Of a stretch of DNA of 64,000 nt, positions 47,774-56,851 are shown piece by piece. The stretch lies in the NCBI GenBank assembly GCA_036375695.1, contig DASVBU010000007.1:70628-134627 (forward strand), in the 5' to 3' direction. The translations under genes were made by a program, and so were the position numbers. Each line of letters begins with the position of its first letter. The first letter of the stretch is position 1. The notes beneath the pieces are model-generated. The model searched no databases and was not told the DNA's origin. It saw only the letters and a program-made list of their open reading frames with translations. The DNA comes from ZC4RG35 sp036375695. GTDB lineage: Bacteria; Actinomycetota; Acidimicrobiia; Spongiisociales; ZC4RG35.

Positions 47774-47968
47774 TCACTCCTGCTCGTCGAGGATCTTCCC
47801 GCGGACCCGGGGGAACCTCACTGGAGCATGGGCGTGGCAGTAGTCGGCCTTGTTGTACTGGGATAGCTTGGTTTCACAGCCGGGCTTGGCGCACACCCGC
47901 CCGACGGCGAAGCGCCGCGACGGCCGCGTCATGCCCTTGATGGCAGTGCCTCTGACAATCTCGCTCAT
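47774..47968 (-). CDS. Small Cys/His-rich (zinc-ribbon-like) protein
   Basis: 64 residues. Basic N-terminus MSEIVRGTAIKGMTRPSRRF, then VCAKPGCETKLSQYNKADYC with CHAHAP, a CxxxxC...CxH pattern that could bind one zinc, and PRVRGKILDEQE. Related short CxxPGCxTxLSxYN proteins occur in actinobacteria without assigned function. ATG at 47968 has GGAGGG about 10 bases upstream. It stands alone between a terminator and the M3 peptidase gene. Confidence 0.75.
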   Translation of the reverse strand: MSEIVRGTAIKGMTRPSRRFAVGRVCAKPGCETKLSQYNKADYCHAHAPVRFPRVRGKILDEQE

Positions 47969-48142
47969 GGTTTCAGGGCCCTCCTGGTGGGCCAGTTGGT
48001 TGGTTGATAGGTCAAGTAATGGAACGTTCGGGATTCCGGAGAGATTCCGCCCCACCCGGTTTTTTTGGTCGACAACTCAAAGATGACGCCGACCGGGAGG
48101 AGGGATGCCTCCATTATCCCTTCATTAGACGTCGGGCGCCAA

Positions 48143-50095
48143 TCAGCTGGTTCCCGAAATGCCGAGATTGGCGAGGAACGCCTTGTTGTTGGGCTCGCGG
48201 CCGAGGAACTCCCGGAGCATGGCATCGGGGTCGACCGACCCGCCTCTCTCCAGGATCGAGCGCCGGTAGGCCATTCCGACCTCGGGGTTCGTGACCCCTT
48301 CGGCCTCGAATCTGGAGAACATGTCGTCACCGAACACCTCGGACCACATGTACCCGTAGTAACCGGCGTCGTAACCGAACAGGTGCCCGAAGCCGGAGAG
48401 CGTGAACGTCCCCTCGTGGGGCGGCAGGAGCGACACCTTCGTGCCCTCGATGTAGATCTCGTCGAGGTCGCGATCCGGCCCGGAGTGGAGCTCCAGGTCC
48501 CACCAGCCGTACTGCATCTGACGGAGGTACCACATCGCCTTGTTCAGGTCGCGGGCGGCGACGAGCTGGTTGACCAGCTCTTCGGGGATGGGCTCTCCCG
48601 TCTCGTAGTGACGGGCGAATCGCTGCAGGACATCGGCGCGCCACACCCAATGCTCCATGATCTGGCTCGGCGCCTCGACGAAGTCACGCTCGGTGTTGGT
48701 CCCGGAGAACCGTGCCAGTTCGGTGCGCCCGAGGTTTTGGTGCAGGACGTGGCCGAACTCGTGGAACAGTGTCTCCACCTCGCCATGCTGGAGCAGTGAC
48801 GGGTTGTCCTTCGTCGGCTTGGTGAAGTTGGCCACCATGGCGCACTTCGGGTTCTGGTAGGTGCCGTCCTCCTTGAGACGGCTGGGGACCAGGGGGAACT
48901 CGGCGGCGTGGCTGTACTTGCCCTCGCGGGGGAACAGGTCGAGGTAGAAGCGCCCCAACTCCTCGCCGGTCTCCTCGTCCACGATGGCGTACATGCGCAC
49001 GTCCTCGTGCCAGGTGTCGAACTCGTCGATCTCCCGGAACTCGAGCCCGAACATCTCCGACGTCAGCTCGAACATGCCGTCGAGGACGTTCTGCAGCGGG
49101 AAGTACTTGGCCACCTCGAACGGGTCGATCCCGTACTGGGTCTTCCGCTGCAGGGTGTCGTAGTAGTTCCAGTCCCAGGTGCGGACGACGCGGTCACCGG
49201 TGTCCTTCTCCAACAGCTCGGCGACGGCCTCGATCTCGGTCTTCCCCTTCTCTGTCAGCGGGGGCCTCAGCTCGGCGTAGAACTGGCGGACCCGCTCGGG
49301 CTCCTTCGCCATCCGCTCCTCGAGCACGTAGTGGGCCCAGGTGGGGAGGTCGAAGGCCTCGGCGATCTCCTGGCGGAGCTTGACCGCCTCCTCGAGGATC
49401 TTCCGGTTGGAGTCGACGGCGACCGTGCCGAACTTGAAGCGCAATTGCTCGCGCAGGTCCCTGCGCCTGGCGTTCTCCAGGAACGGGAACAGCTCGGGGT
49501 AGTCGATGCTGACCTTGTAGAGACCGCTCTCCTCGTCCTTCTCCAGCCCTTCGATGTAGCTGTCGGGAAGCCCGTCGAGCCCGTCACGGTCGACGAGGAT
49601 GTAGGCCTCCCATTCGTCGATGTTCTGCTGGAACCTGACCCCCAGCTCGACGAGACGCTCGGTCTTCGCCTTGACCTCGGCGCGGGTCTGCGGGTCGAGC
49701 TCGTGGCCGGCCCGACGCAGATCGCGGAGCATGAACTCGAGGAATCGCTTCTTCTCGCCCTCCAGGGCCTTGGCCTCGTCGGTTGCGGCGTACTCCTTGA
49801 CCGCGGTGTTGAGGTCGTCCCGGAAGATCATCTCGACACCGAACTTGGAGAGCTTCTCCTCGGCCTCCTTCGCCGCCGTCCGGACGTCCTTGTCGGTGTG
49901 GACGTAGCCCATGAAGGCATAGCGGTAGAAGGCGTGTCCGAGGATGTCGCCGATGCGGTCGATCGGCCGCATGGTGTTCTCGAAGGTGCGCTCATCCCTG
50001 GGCGCGGTGAGCTCGTCGAGGACGGCGCGCGCCTCCGAGATGGCCTCGTCGGTCCCGGTGGTGATGTCGGCAGGGGTCAGCTTTCTGAAGGACAT
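48143..50095 (-). CDS. M3-family oligoendopeptidase (oligopeptidase A/Dcp-like)
   Basis: 650 residues. The zinc site LFHEFGHVLHQ lies near residue 440, with the third ligand Glu in FVEAPSQIMEHW and the downstream YDAGYYGYMWSEVFGDDMF, all M3 hallmarks. It cleaves short peptides in the cytoplasm; no signal peptide is seen. Starts at ATG 50095 (MSFRKLTPADITTGTDEAIS), the normal M3 N-terminus; an ATG at 50140 would add 15 residues. Divergent from the aminotransferase. Confidence 0.93.
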   Translation of the reverse strand: MSFRKLTPADITTGTDEAISEARAVLDELTAPRDERTFENTMRPIDRIGDILGHAFYRYAFMGYVHTDKDVRTAAKEAEEKLSKFGVEMIFRDDLNTAVKEYAATDEAKALEGEKKRFLEFMLRDLRRAGHELDPQTRAEVKAKTERLVELGVRFQQNIDEWEAYILVDRDGLDGLPDSYIEGLEKDEESGLYKVSIDYPELFPFLENARRRDLREQLRFKFGTVAVDSNRKILEEAVKLRQEIAEAFDLPTWAHYVLEERMAKEPERVRQFYAELRPPLTEKGKTEIEAVAELLEKDTGDRVVRTWDWNYYDTLQRKTQYGIDPFEVAKYFPLQNVLDGMFELTSEMFGLEFREIDEFDTWHEDVRMYAIVDEETGEELGRFYLDLFPREGKYSHAAEFPLVPSRLKEDGTYQNPKCAMVANFTKPTKDNPSLLQHGEVETLFHEFGHVLHQNLGRTELARFSGTNTERDFVEAPSQIMEHWVWRADVLQRFARHYETGEPIPEELVNQLVAARDLNKAMWYLRQMQYGWWDLELHSGPDRDLDEIYIEGTKVSLLPPHEGTFTLSGFGHLFGYDAGYYGYMWSEVFGDDMFSRFEAEGVTNPEVGMAYRRSILERGGSVDPDAMLREFLGREPNNKAFLANLGISGTS

Positions 50096-50155
50096 TGCCC
50101 GTGGAGGGTAACGAGACGAGAGAGCTGAACGCACGGGCATTACCTTTCACCGGCC

Positions 50156-51349
50156 ATGTGGTCACTCGATCCCACCGTCCACCATCTCAACCACGGGTCC
50201 TTCGGCGCCGTCCCCGTCCCGGTGCAGGTGGCGCGCCTGAGATGGATGGAGGAGTGGGAGCGACGCCCGACGGGCTTCGTCTACGACACCATGAACCAGA
50301 TCCTGGACGCAGCACGTGCCGAGGTCGCCGCCTTCGTCGGGTCGCGACCCGAGAACCTGGTGTTCGTCCGCAACGCCTCCACCGGCATCGCCTCCGTGAT
50401 CCGGTCCCTGGAGCCGCGTCTCGGCCCCGGTGACGAGGTCGTCACCACGAGCCACGACTACAACGCCGTCCGCCAGATGCTGGTCTACGGCGCCGAGCGC
50501 GCCGGGTTCCGGCTGGTGGTCGCCGACGTCCCCTACCCGGTGAGCGATCGCCGTCAGGTCACCGAGGCGCTCCTCTCGGCCGTCACCTCACGGACCAGGC
50601 TGGCAGTCATCGACCACATCAGCTCCCCGACGGGTGTCGTCTACCCGATCGAGGACATCGTCGCCGCCCTCGAGCCCGACGTGCCGGTGGTCGTCGACGG
50701 CGCCCACGGCCCCGGGCAGGTGCCGCTGGACCTGACGGCGTTGGGCGCCTCCTGGTATGCGGGGAACCTGCACAAGTGGGTGTGCGCGCCGCGTGGGACC
50801 GCCATCCTCCACACCAGGTCCGACCGGATCGAGGAGACCCATCCCGTGGTCATCTCCCATGGCTGGAACGACCCCGGCGCCAAGAGCCGCTACCACGCCC
50901 TCTTCGACTGGCTGGGGACCGACGACTTCACCGCGTGGCTGGCGGCACCGGAAGCGATCCGGGTCGTCGGAGGATCCGTCGCCGGTGGCTGGCCCGAGGT
51001 GATGCGTCGCAACCACGAGCTGGTCCTGGCCGCCCGGGACCTGCTGGGTGATCGTCTCGGCATGGAGCCGACCGCGCCGGACGACATGGTCGGCTCCATG
51101 GTTTCGTTCCCCATGCCCGACCTGGACCGTCCGGCATCGGGGATGTCTCCGCTCACATTCGAACTGCTCGAGGCGGGGTTCGAGGTCCCGGTGATGGTTT
51201 GGCCGACGTGGCCCCGTCACGTGCTCCGTGTGTCCGCGCACCTCTACAACGATCTCGACGAGTACGCCGCTCTCGCCGAGACGCTCAGCGGTCTGGTGGG
51301 GCGAAGAGAGCCTCGGCCTCTTCCCGCGTCAGGGCCTCCTCCGGGTTGA
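50156..51349 (+). CDS. Class V aminotransferase (isopenicillin-N epimerase-like)
   Basis: 397 residues of the fold-type I PLP family. NHGSFGAVP near the N-terminus, NLVFVRNASTGIASVI, VVVDGAHGPGQVPLDLTALG (PLP-Asp) and the PLP lysine in WYAGNLHKWVCAPRGTA. Closest by motif to the CefD-like/selenocysteine-lyase-like group; the substrate cannot be inferred. Its last 65 bases overlap the convergent amidohydrolase gene. Confidence 0.88.
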   Translation: MWSLDPTVHHLNHGSFGAVPVPVQVARLRWMEEWERRPTGFVYDTMNQILDAARAEVAAFVGSRPENLVFVRNASTGIASVIRSLEPRLGPGDEVVTTSHDYNAVRQMLVYGAERAGFRLVVADVPYPVSDRRQVTEALLSAVTSRTRLAVIDHISSPTGVVYPIEDIVAALEPDVPVVVDGAHGPGQVPLDLTALGASWYAGNLHKWVCAPRGTAILHTRSDRIEETHPVVISHGWNDPGAKSRYHALFDWLGTDDFTAWLAAPEAIRVVGGSVAGGWPEVMRRNHELVLAARDLLGDRLGMEPTAPDDMVGSMVSFPMPDLDRPASGMSPLTFELLEAGFEVPVMVWPTWPRHVLRVSAHLYNDLDEYAALAETLSGLVGRREPRPLPASGPPPG

Positions 51350-52523
51350 ACCCCGCGCGGCTCACCGCCGCCTCGATGGCCGGTCTCGGGTCGGGGTTCT
51401 CCACCGGTGCGTCGCTGCCACCGATGACCGGGATCCCGGCGTCGAGGAACGAGCGGAACGGGTAGACCATCTCCATCCGCTCCGGACCGAGCCTCTTCTC
51501 CAGCCAGTCCGCTTCCGACGCCAGAAATGCCGGCTGCACCGATGCCGTGACCCCGAGCCGCGCCATGCGCTCGATGGCGGCGGGGGTCATGATCGACGCA
51601 TGCTCGATCCGGGTCGACTCCGGATGGACGCCCTTCGAGATGAGCTCATCCATCACGTCCAGGACGATGTCGTTGGCCAGGTCGCCGATGGCGTGAATCG
51701 CCACCACGCCACCCAGCTTGTAGGAGGTCATCCCCATCTCCACCGCGTGCCGGTGGTCGAGCCTGACCGTGCCCGTGGTGTCCGGTCGGTCGAAGTACGC
51801 CTCGTACATGGCGGCGGTGTGCCCGCCGAAGCTCCCGTCGGCGAAACCCTTCCAGCCGTGGAACCGAACCGGCCCGTCGGTGGCCGAGAGCCGGTGCGCC
51901 GCGTCGACCAGCTTCTGGGGGTCCCTCGTCGCCACCAGGACGTCCATGGAGACCGGGAGGTCGGGGGCGAGCCGGATCAAGGTCCCGATCTCATCGTCCA
52001 CCCCCACCCACAACGGCTCGTCGGGGGAGGCGATGGCGGTGACCGAGTCGATCCCCATGGCCGGGAGGGTTCTCAGGGCTTCGATGATCTCGCTGTCCAG
52101 TGTCGGCCCCAGGTGATGGGCCACCTGGGCGGCAACGATGTCGATCGCGGTCTCCCGGAGGATCCCGTTGGGCGTCCCGTCGGGGTTCCGGTCGAAGGTC
52201 CCGCCCACGGGGTCGGGTGTGTCCGCAGCCACGCCCGCCAGCCCGAGCGCCATCGTGTTGGCTACCGCGATGTGACCGCAGTAGCGGTAGACGAGGACGG
52301 GCCGGTTGGGCACCGCCTCGTCGAGCTCTGTCGCGGTGGGCAAACGTCGCTCTGCGAGCCTCTCGTCGTTGAGCCGCTCCGCCACCACGGCGCCATCGGT
52401 GCGCTCCGAGCCCTCGACGAGACGCCGGCGGAGATCGTCGATGCTCGTGGCGTCGTATACCTCGAGCCCGGTGAGCGTCGCCGCGTAGCCGAAAGGGTGG
52501 AAGTGGTGATCGTGGTAGCTCAT
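51285..52523 (-). CDS. Amidohydrolase (YtcJ/amidohydrolase_3-like), lacking the usual flanking domain
   Basis: 412 residues, shorter than the usual 530-550. It begins MSYHDHHFHPFGYAATLTGL, already at the metal-binding HxH of the barrel, and ends at FNPEEALTREEAEALFAPPD, so both halves of the beta-sandwich that normally flank the barrel are missing. Inside the barrel FHGWKGFADGSFGGHTAAMY, VAIHAIGDLANDIVLD, TRIEHASIMTP and GGSDAPVENPDPR are intact. The ATG overlaps the IMPase stop (ATGA), so the short N-terminus appears genuine. Substrate unknown. Confidence 0.82.
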   Translation of the reverse strand: MSYHDHHFHPFGYAATLTGLEVYDATSIDDLRRRLVEGSERTDGAVVAERLNDERLAERRLPTATELDEAVPNRPVLVYRYCGHIAVANTMALGLAGVAADTPDPVGGTFDRNPDGTPNGILRETAIDIVAAQVAHHLGPTLDSEIIEALRTLPAMGIDSVTAIASPDEPLWVGVDDEIGTLIRLAPDLPVSMDVLVATRDPQKLVDAAHRLSATDGPVRFHGWKGFADGSFGGHTAAMYEAYFDRPDTTGTVRLDHRHAVEMGMTSYKLGGVVAIHAIGDLANDIVLDVMDELISKGVHPESTRIEHASIMTPAAIERMARLGVTASVQPAFLASEADWLEKRLGPERMEMVYPFRSFLDAGIPVIGGSDAPVENPDPRPAIEAAVSRAGFNPEEALTREEAEALFAPPDR

Positions 52524-53326
52524 CGCAGATGGGAGGGCATGGTCTCTCTCACCAGCGAAGCTACCCGTTCGTGGAGATGCCCATTCGAGGCCACGAACGC
52601 GCGGCCCTCGAGCTGGTTCTCCGCACCGTCGACATCGCTGAATCTGCCGCCGGCCTCGGTGACCAGGAGGGCGCCGGCGGCCATGTCCCACGGCTTGAGG
52701 CCTCGGGCCCCACCGTGCTCGGTGTAGGCGTCGGCTCGTCCCGACGCGATCCAGGCGAGGTCGAGGGCCGCCGACCCGATGACGCGGACCGCGCGCGCCT
52801 CGACCAGGAGACGCTCGACCTGTTGCAGATAGGCCCCCGGGTGCTCCCGCTGGTCGTAGGGGAACCCGGTGAGCACGAGGGCGTCCGACAGCGACGGGAC
52901 CCCGGTGACGTGGATCGGCTCGCCGTTCAAGGTGGCCCCGCCACCCCGCGCCGCGACGAACTCCTCCCGACGGGCCACGTCGACCACGACGCCGACCATC
53001 GGCAGCCCGTCCTCCCACAGCGCCACGGAGATGGAAACGTGCGGCAGGGCATGGACGAAGTTGACGGTGCCGTCGAGGGGGTCGACGATCCAGACCCGCC
53101 CCGCGCGCCAGTCGCTTCCCCCGCCCTCCTCGCCGAGACGGCGGTCGTCGGGGAACTCCCCGGTGATGATCTCCATGATCGCCCGCTCCGCCGCCCGATC
53201 GACCTGGGTCACCGGGTCGACCTCGCCCTTCATCACCGTCTCCAGCTTGCCGCCGAAGCCCTCCCTCACGATCTCCGCGGCGGCGCGGGCGGCGCGAAGC
53301 GCTGTTTCCATCTCACGAGCAGGCAT
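52520..53326 (-). CDS. Inositol monophosphatase-family phosphatase
   Basis: 268 residues: the Mg-dependent phosphatase signature VWIVDPLDGTVNFVHALPHV with the metal Asp residues, upstream metal Glu in GEEGGGSD, and the second signature region LKPWDMAAGALLVTEAGG. Substrates of the family include inositol-1-phosphate, histidinol phosphate and PAP. ATG at 53326 (MPAREMETALRAARAAAEIV) is the typical start. Coupled to the amidohydrolase downstream. Confidence 0.92.
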   Translation of the reverse strand: MPAREMETALRAARAAAEIVREGFGGKLETVMKGEVDPVTQVDRAAERAIMEIITGEFPDDRRLGEEGGGSDWRAGRVWIVDPLDGTVNFVHALPHVSISVALWEDGLPMVGVVVDVARREEFVAARGGGATLNGEPIHVTGVPSLSDALVLTGFPYDQREHPGAYLQQVERLLVEARAVRVIGSAALDLAWIASGRADAYTEHGGARGLKPWDMAAGALLVTEAGGRFSDVDGAENQLEGRAFVASNGHLHERVASLVRETMPSHLR

Positions 53327-53366
53327 CGACGGGACTCTAAAGACGCTTTCGATTCCTACCCTCCAC

Positions 53367-54854
53367 ATGGTGAAGCCAGTCCTGCTGGTGGTGGCCGGCG
53401 CGTTGGTCACCACTCTCGCCTTCCCGCCCTACGGGCCCGGTCTGCTCGTGGTCGCGGGCGTGGCGCTGTTCCTCACCGGGCTGCGCCATCTGGAGAAACC
53501 GGTCCACGGCTTCTGGGCCGGCTTCGCCTACGGGACCCTGTTCATCGGGACGCTGATGTGGTGGCTGGTGAGGCTCCACCCGGCCGCCCTGGTGCTGGCG
53601 CCGCTGCAGGGCCTGTTCTTCGGTGCGTACGCCTGGTGGCTGACCGGGCAGCGCCATCGCTCGACCGTGGCGTGGTGGGCCCTGGCCACCGGTGGCTGGG
53701 CGGTCATGGAGTTGATCCGCTACCGGGTCCCCTACGGCGGGATGGAGTGGGGCGCCGCCGGATACGCGCTCTCCGACCTGTGGATCACCCGTTACCCGGC
53801 AGCGCTGATCGGGACGACCGGGCTCACGGTCCTGGTGGTGGCGGTGGCGGCCTGCATCGCCCTCGCCCTGGTGCGCCGATTCGACACGCGGCTCTGGTGG
53901 GTGGCGGTCGCCATCGCCGTGGTGTACGGCATCGCCGCGGTCATCCCCGCGCCGGCCGCCGGTGGGCCGCTCCAGGTGGCGATCGTCCAGGGCTCCACCC
54001 CGTGCCCGTTCGAGCACTGCGGCCCGGACGAGCGATTCCGCACCTACCGGCAGCATCTGGCACTGACCAGCAGCCTCGAAGCCGGCGAGGTCGACCTCAT
54101 CGTATGGCCGGAGAGCTCCATGGGCGCCAACGCCGACCCGGTGTCCCACCCTGAGGTCCTCGAGGCCATCGGGACCGAGACACGGCGGCTCGACGCCTGG
54201 TTCCTGGGTGGCAGTGACCGTCCCATCGACGACACCACCTGGGTCAACGTCAACGTCCTCATCTCCCCCGAGGGGAAGGTCGAGGGGGAGTACCGGAAGC
54301 AGCTCCCCATCCCCTTCGGCGAGTTCGTCCCCTTCCGGTCGATCGCCACGCGGCTCATCGCCGAGCTGTACCGGGTGCCGCGCGACATGGTCCCCGGCGA
54401 CGGCGCGGTGGTCTTCGACCTCGACGGGGTCAGGCTCGGCTCGGTGATCTCCTGGGAGGGAGGCTTCTCCCGGTTCGCCCGAACCCACGCCCAGCAGGGC
54501 GCGCAGCTCCTGGTCGTGGCCACCAACAACGACTCCTACGGGCCCGGTGCCCCCACTTCGGACATCTTCATGGGGATGACCCGAATGCGCGCCACGGAGC
54601 TCGGCCTCGACGTCATCCACGGCGCCGTGTCCGGGAAGTCGGTGCTCATCGACGCCAGTGGCGAGTTCATCTCCGAGGTGAGCGGAAGCGGTGTCCAGGC
54701 GGTGATCCAGGGCGAGGTCGTGCCGCGTACGGCATCGATCTACGCCCGCACCGGCGATGTGCTGATGTACGGCGCCGCGCTGGCAGCCGTCGCCCTATGG
54801 TGGCTCGGCCGGACGGGTGGTAGTTTCGGAAGGTCCGGCTCAGAGGAGGAGTGA
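53367..54854 (+). CDS. lnt: Apolipoprotein N-acyltransferase homologue with Cys-to-Ser at the nucleophile
   Basis: 495 residues: about seven membrane segments in the first 190 residues (FPPYGPGLLVVAGVALFLTG, FAYGTLFIGTLMWWLV), then a nitrilase-type domain. Lnt adds the third acyl chain to lipoproteins. The Glu (LIVWPESSM) and Lys (GEYRKQLPIPFGEFVPF) of the catalytic triad are present, but the nucleophile region reads GSVISWEGGFSRF where the family has ICYE or CWE, so Cys appears replaced by Ser. It may be inactive or altered. Lipoprotein substrates are encoded nearby (24737, 26860, 58210). Confidence 0.87.
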   Translation: MVKPVLLVVAGALVTTLAFPPYGPGLLVVAGVALFLTGLRHLEKPVHGFWAGFAYGTLFIGTLMWWLVRLHPAALVLAPLQGLFFGAYAWWLTGQRHRSTVAWWALATGGWAVMELIRYRVPYGGMEWGAAGYALSDLWITRYPAALIGTTGLTVLVVAVAACIALALVRRFDTRLWWVAVAIAVVYGIAAVIPAPAAGGPLQVAIVQGSTPCPFEHCGPDERFRTYRQHLALTSSLEAGEVDLIVWPESSMGANADPVSHPEVLEAIGTETRRLDAWFLGGSDRPIDDTTWVNVNVLISPEGKVEGEYRKQLPIPFGEFVPFRSIATRLIAELYRVPRDMVPGDGAVVFDLDGVRLGSVISWEGGFSRFARTHAQQGAQLLVVATNNDSYGPGAPTSDIFMGMTRMRATELGLDVIHGAVSGKSVLIDASGEFISEVSGSGVQAVIQGEVVPRTASIYARTGDVLMYGAALAAVALWWLGRTGGSFGRSGSEEE

Positions 54855-54859
54855 GGTCG

Positions 54860-56809
54860 ATGTCACAGACACTGGAGAACCTGCTCAGGGAAGATCGCAC
54901 GTTTCCACCGCCGGCCGAGTTCGCCGCCCGGTCGGTCACTCCCGAGGACGTCTACGAGAAGGCCAGGACGGACCCCGACGGCTTCTGGCTGGAACAGGCC
55001 AAGCACTACGTGACCTGGTTCAAGGAGCCGACCACGGTCCTCGACGACTCCAACCCGCCGTTCTTCAAGTGGTTCTCCGACGGCGAGCTCAACGTCACCT
55101 TCAACTGCATCGACCGCCATCTGCCCGAGCACGCCGGCAAGGTCGCCTACCACTGGATCGGCGAGCCGGGTGACACCCGGACGATCACCTACGGCGAGCT
55201 GGGCGCCACCGTCAACCGCATGGCCAACGCCCTCAAGGGTCTGGGCCTCAGGAAGGGCGACCGCGTCGCCATCTACATGGGCATGGTCCCCGAGCTGCCC
55301 GTGGCGATGCTCGCCTGCGCCAAGCTCGGGCTGATCCACTCCGTCGTCTTCGGCGGCTTCTCGTCGGACGCCCTGGCCAGCCGGATCCTCGACGCCGACG
55401 CCCGCGTCCTCATCACCCAGGACGGGGCCTGGCGCGGCGGCAACATCGTCCCCCTCAAGGCGAACGCCGACCGTGCCCTCCAGCAGACCCCCGGCATCGA
55501 GAAGGTGATCGTCCTCGAGCGCACCGGGCACGGCGTGGACATGGCCGAGGGTCGGGACATCTGGTGGCACGACTTCACAGAGGGCCAGTCGGACGAGTGC
55601 GCGGCCGAGGTGATGAACGCCGAGGACCCCTTGTACATCCTCTACACCTCGGGCACCACCGGGAAGCCCAAGGGGATCGTCCACACCCAGGGCGGCTATC
55701 TGACCGCGATCGCGGCCACGCATCAGATGGTCTTCGACCACAAGCCCGAGTCCGACGTGTACTGGTGCGCCGCCGACATCGGCTGGGTCACCGGTCACAG
55801 CTACATCGTCTACGGGCCGCTCACCAACCTGGCCACGAGCGTCATCTACGAGGGAGCCCCCAACTACCCGGACTTCGATCGGTTGTGGCAGATCATCGAC
55901 GACTACGGCGTCACGATCTTCTACACGGCTCCCACGGCGATCCGGTCCTTCATGAAGTGGGGCGACGAGTACCCGGCCAAGCACGACATGTCGACGCTCC
56001 GGCTCCTCGGGACCGTGGGTGAGCCGATCAACCCCGAGGCCTGGGTCTGGTACCACCTCAACATCGGCAAGGAGCGCTGCCCCATCGTGGACACCTGGTG
56101 GCAGACGGAGACCGGGGCGATCATGATCAGCCCCCTCCCGGGTCTCGTCGAGACCAAGCCCGGCTCGGCCACGTTCCCGCTCCCCGGCGTCTTCGCCGAC
56201 GTGGTCAACGACGACGGGGAGTCGGTCCCGCTCGGTGGCGGGGGCTACCTCGTCCTCACCAGGCCGACCCCGTCGATGGCGCGCACAATCTATGGCGACG
56301 ATCAGCGTTTCGTCGACACCTACTGGTCGCGGTTCCCCGGCCGTTACTTCCCCGGTGACGGCGCCAAGAGGGACGATGACGGGTACTTCTGGCTTCTGGG
56401 CCGGGTCGACGACATCATGCTGGTGGCCGGTCACAACATCTCCACGACGGAGGTGGAGTCCGCCCTGGTGAGCCATCCGTCGGTCGCCGAGGCCGCGGTG
56501 GTGGGCCGCAAGGACGAGCTCACCGGTCAGGCGATCGCCGCATTCGTCACGCTGAAGGCCGGGGTCACGGGGGACGAGGCCTTGATCGCCGAGCTCCGGG
56601 ACCACGTCGCCAACACCCTGGGCCCGATCGCCAAGCCGAAGTCGATCGTGTTCACGGCCGACCTCCCCAAGACGCGGTCCGGGAAGATCATGCGCCGCCT
56701 GCTCAAGGACATCTCGGAGAACCGTCAGCTCGGCGACGTGACGACATTGGCCAACGCCGAGATCGTGGCCGAGATCGCCGAGATGGCGAAGACGTCCACC
56801 GAGGACTGA
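54860..56809 (+). CDS. acs: Acetyl-CoA synthetase (AMP-forming)
   Basis: 649 residues. Acetate plus ATP and CoA to acetyl-CoA through acetyl-AMP. NVTFNCIDRHL near the N-terminus, AMP-binding ILYTSGTTGKPKGIVHT, VDTWWQTETGAIMISP, GRVDDIMLVAGHNISTTEVE and the regulatory acetylation site PKTRSGKIMRR near the C-terminus (Lys that a deacetylase could control). ATG at 54860 lies 5 bases after the lnt stop. All motifs intact. Confidence 0.95.
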   Translation: MSQTLENLLREDRTFPPPAEFAARSVTPEDVYEKARTDPDGFWLEQAKHYVTWFKEPTTVLDDSNPPFFKWFSDGELNVTFNCIDRHLPEHAGKVAYHWIGEPGDTRTITYGELGATVNRMANALKGLGLRKGDRVAIYMGMVPELPVAMLACAKLGLIHSVVFGGFSSDALASRILDADARVLITQDGAWRGGNIVPLKANADRALQQTPGIEKVIVLERTGHGVDMAEGRDIWWHDFTEGQSDECAAEVMNAEDPLYILYTSGTTGKPKGIVHTQGGYLTAIAATHQMVFDHKPESDVYWCAADIGWVTGHSYIVYGPLTNLATSVIYEGAPNYPDFDRLWQIIDDYGVTIFYTAPTAIRSFMKWGDEYPAKHDMSTLRLLGTVGEPINPEAWVWYHLNIGKERCPIVDTWWQTETGAIMISPLPGLVETKPGSATFPLPGVFADVVNDDGESVPLGGGGYLVLTRPTPSMARTIYGDDQRFVDTYWSRFPGRYFPGDGAKRDDDGYFWLLGRVDDIMLVAGHNISTTEVESALVSHPSVAEAAVVGRKDELTGQAIAAFVTLKAGVTGDEALIAELRDHVANTLGPIAKPKSIVFTADLPKTRSGKIMRRLLKDISENRQLGDVTTLANAEIVAEIAEMAKTSTED

Positions 56810-56851
56810 GCCGCCCCGGCGCGGCCGAGCCGCGCCGTATATGGTTCAGCC

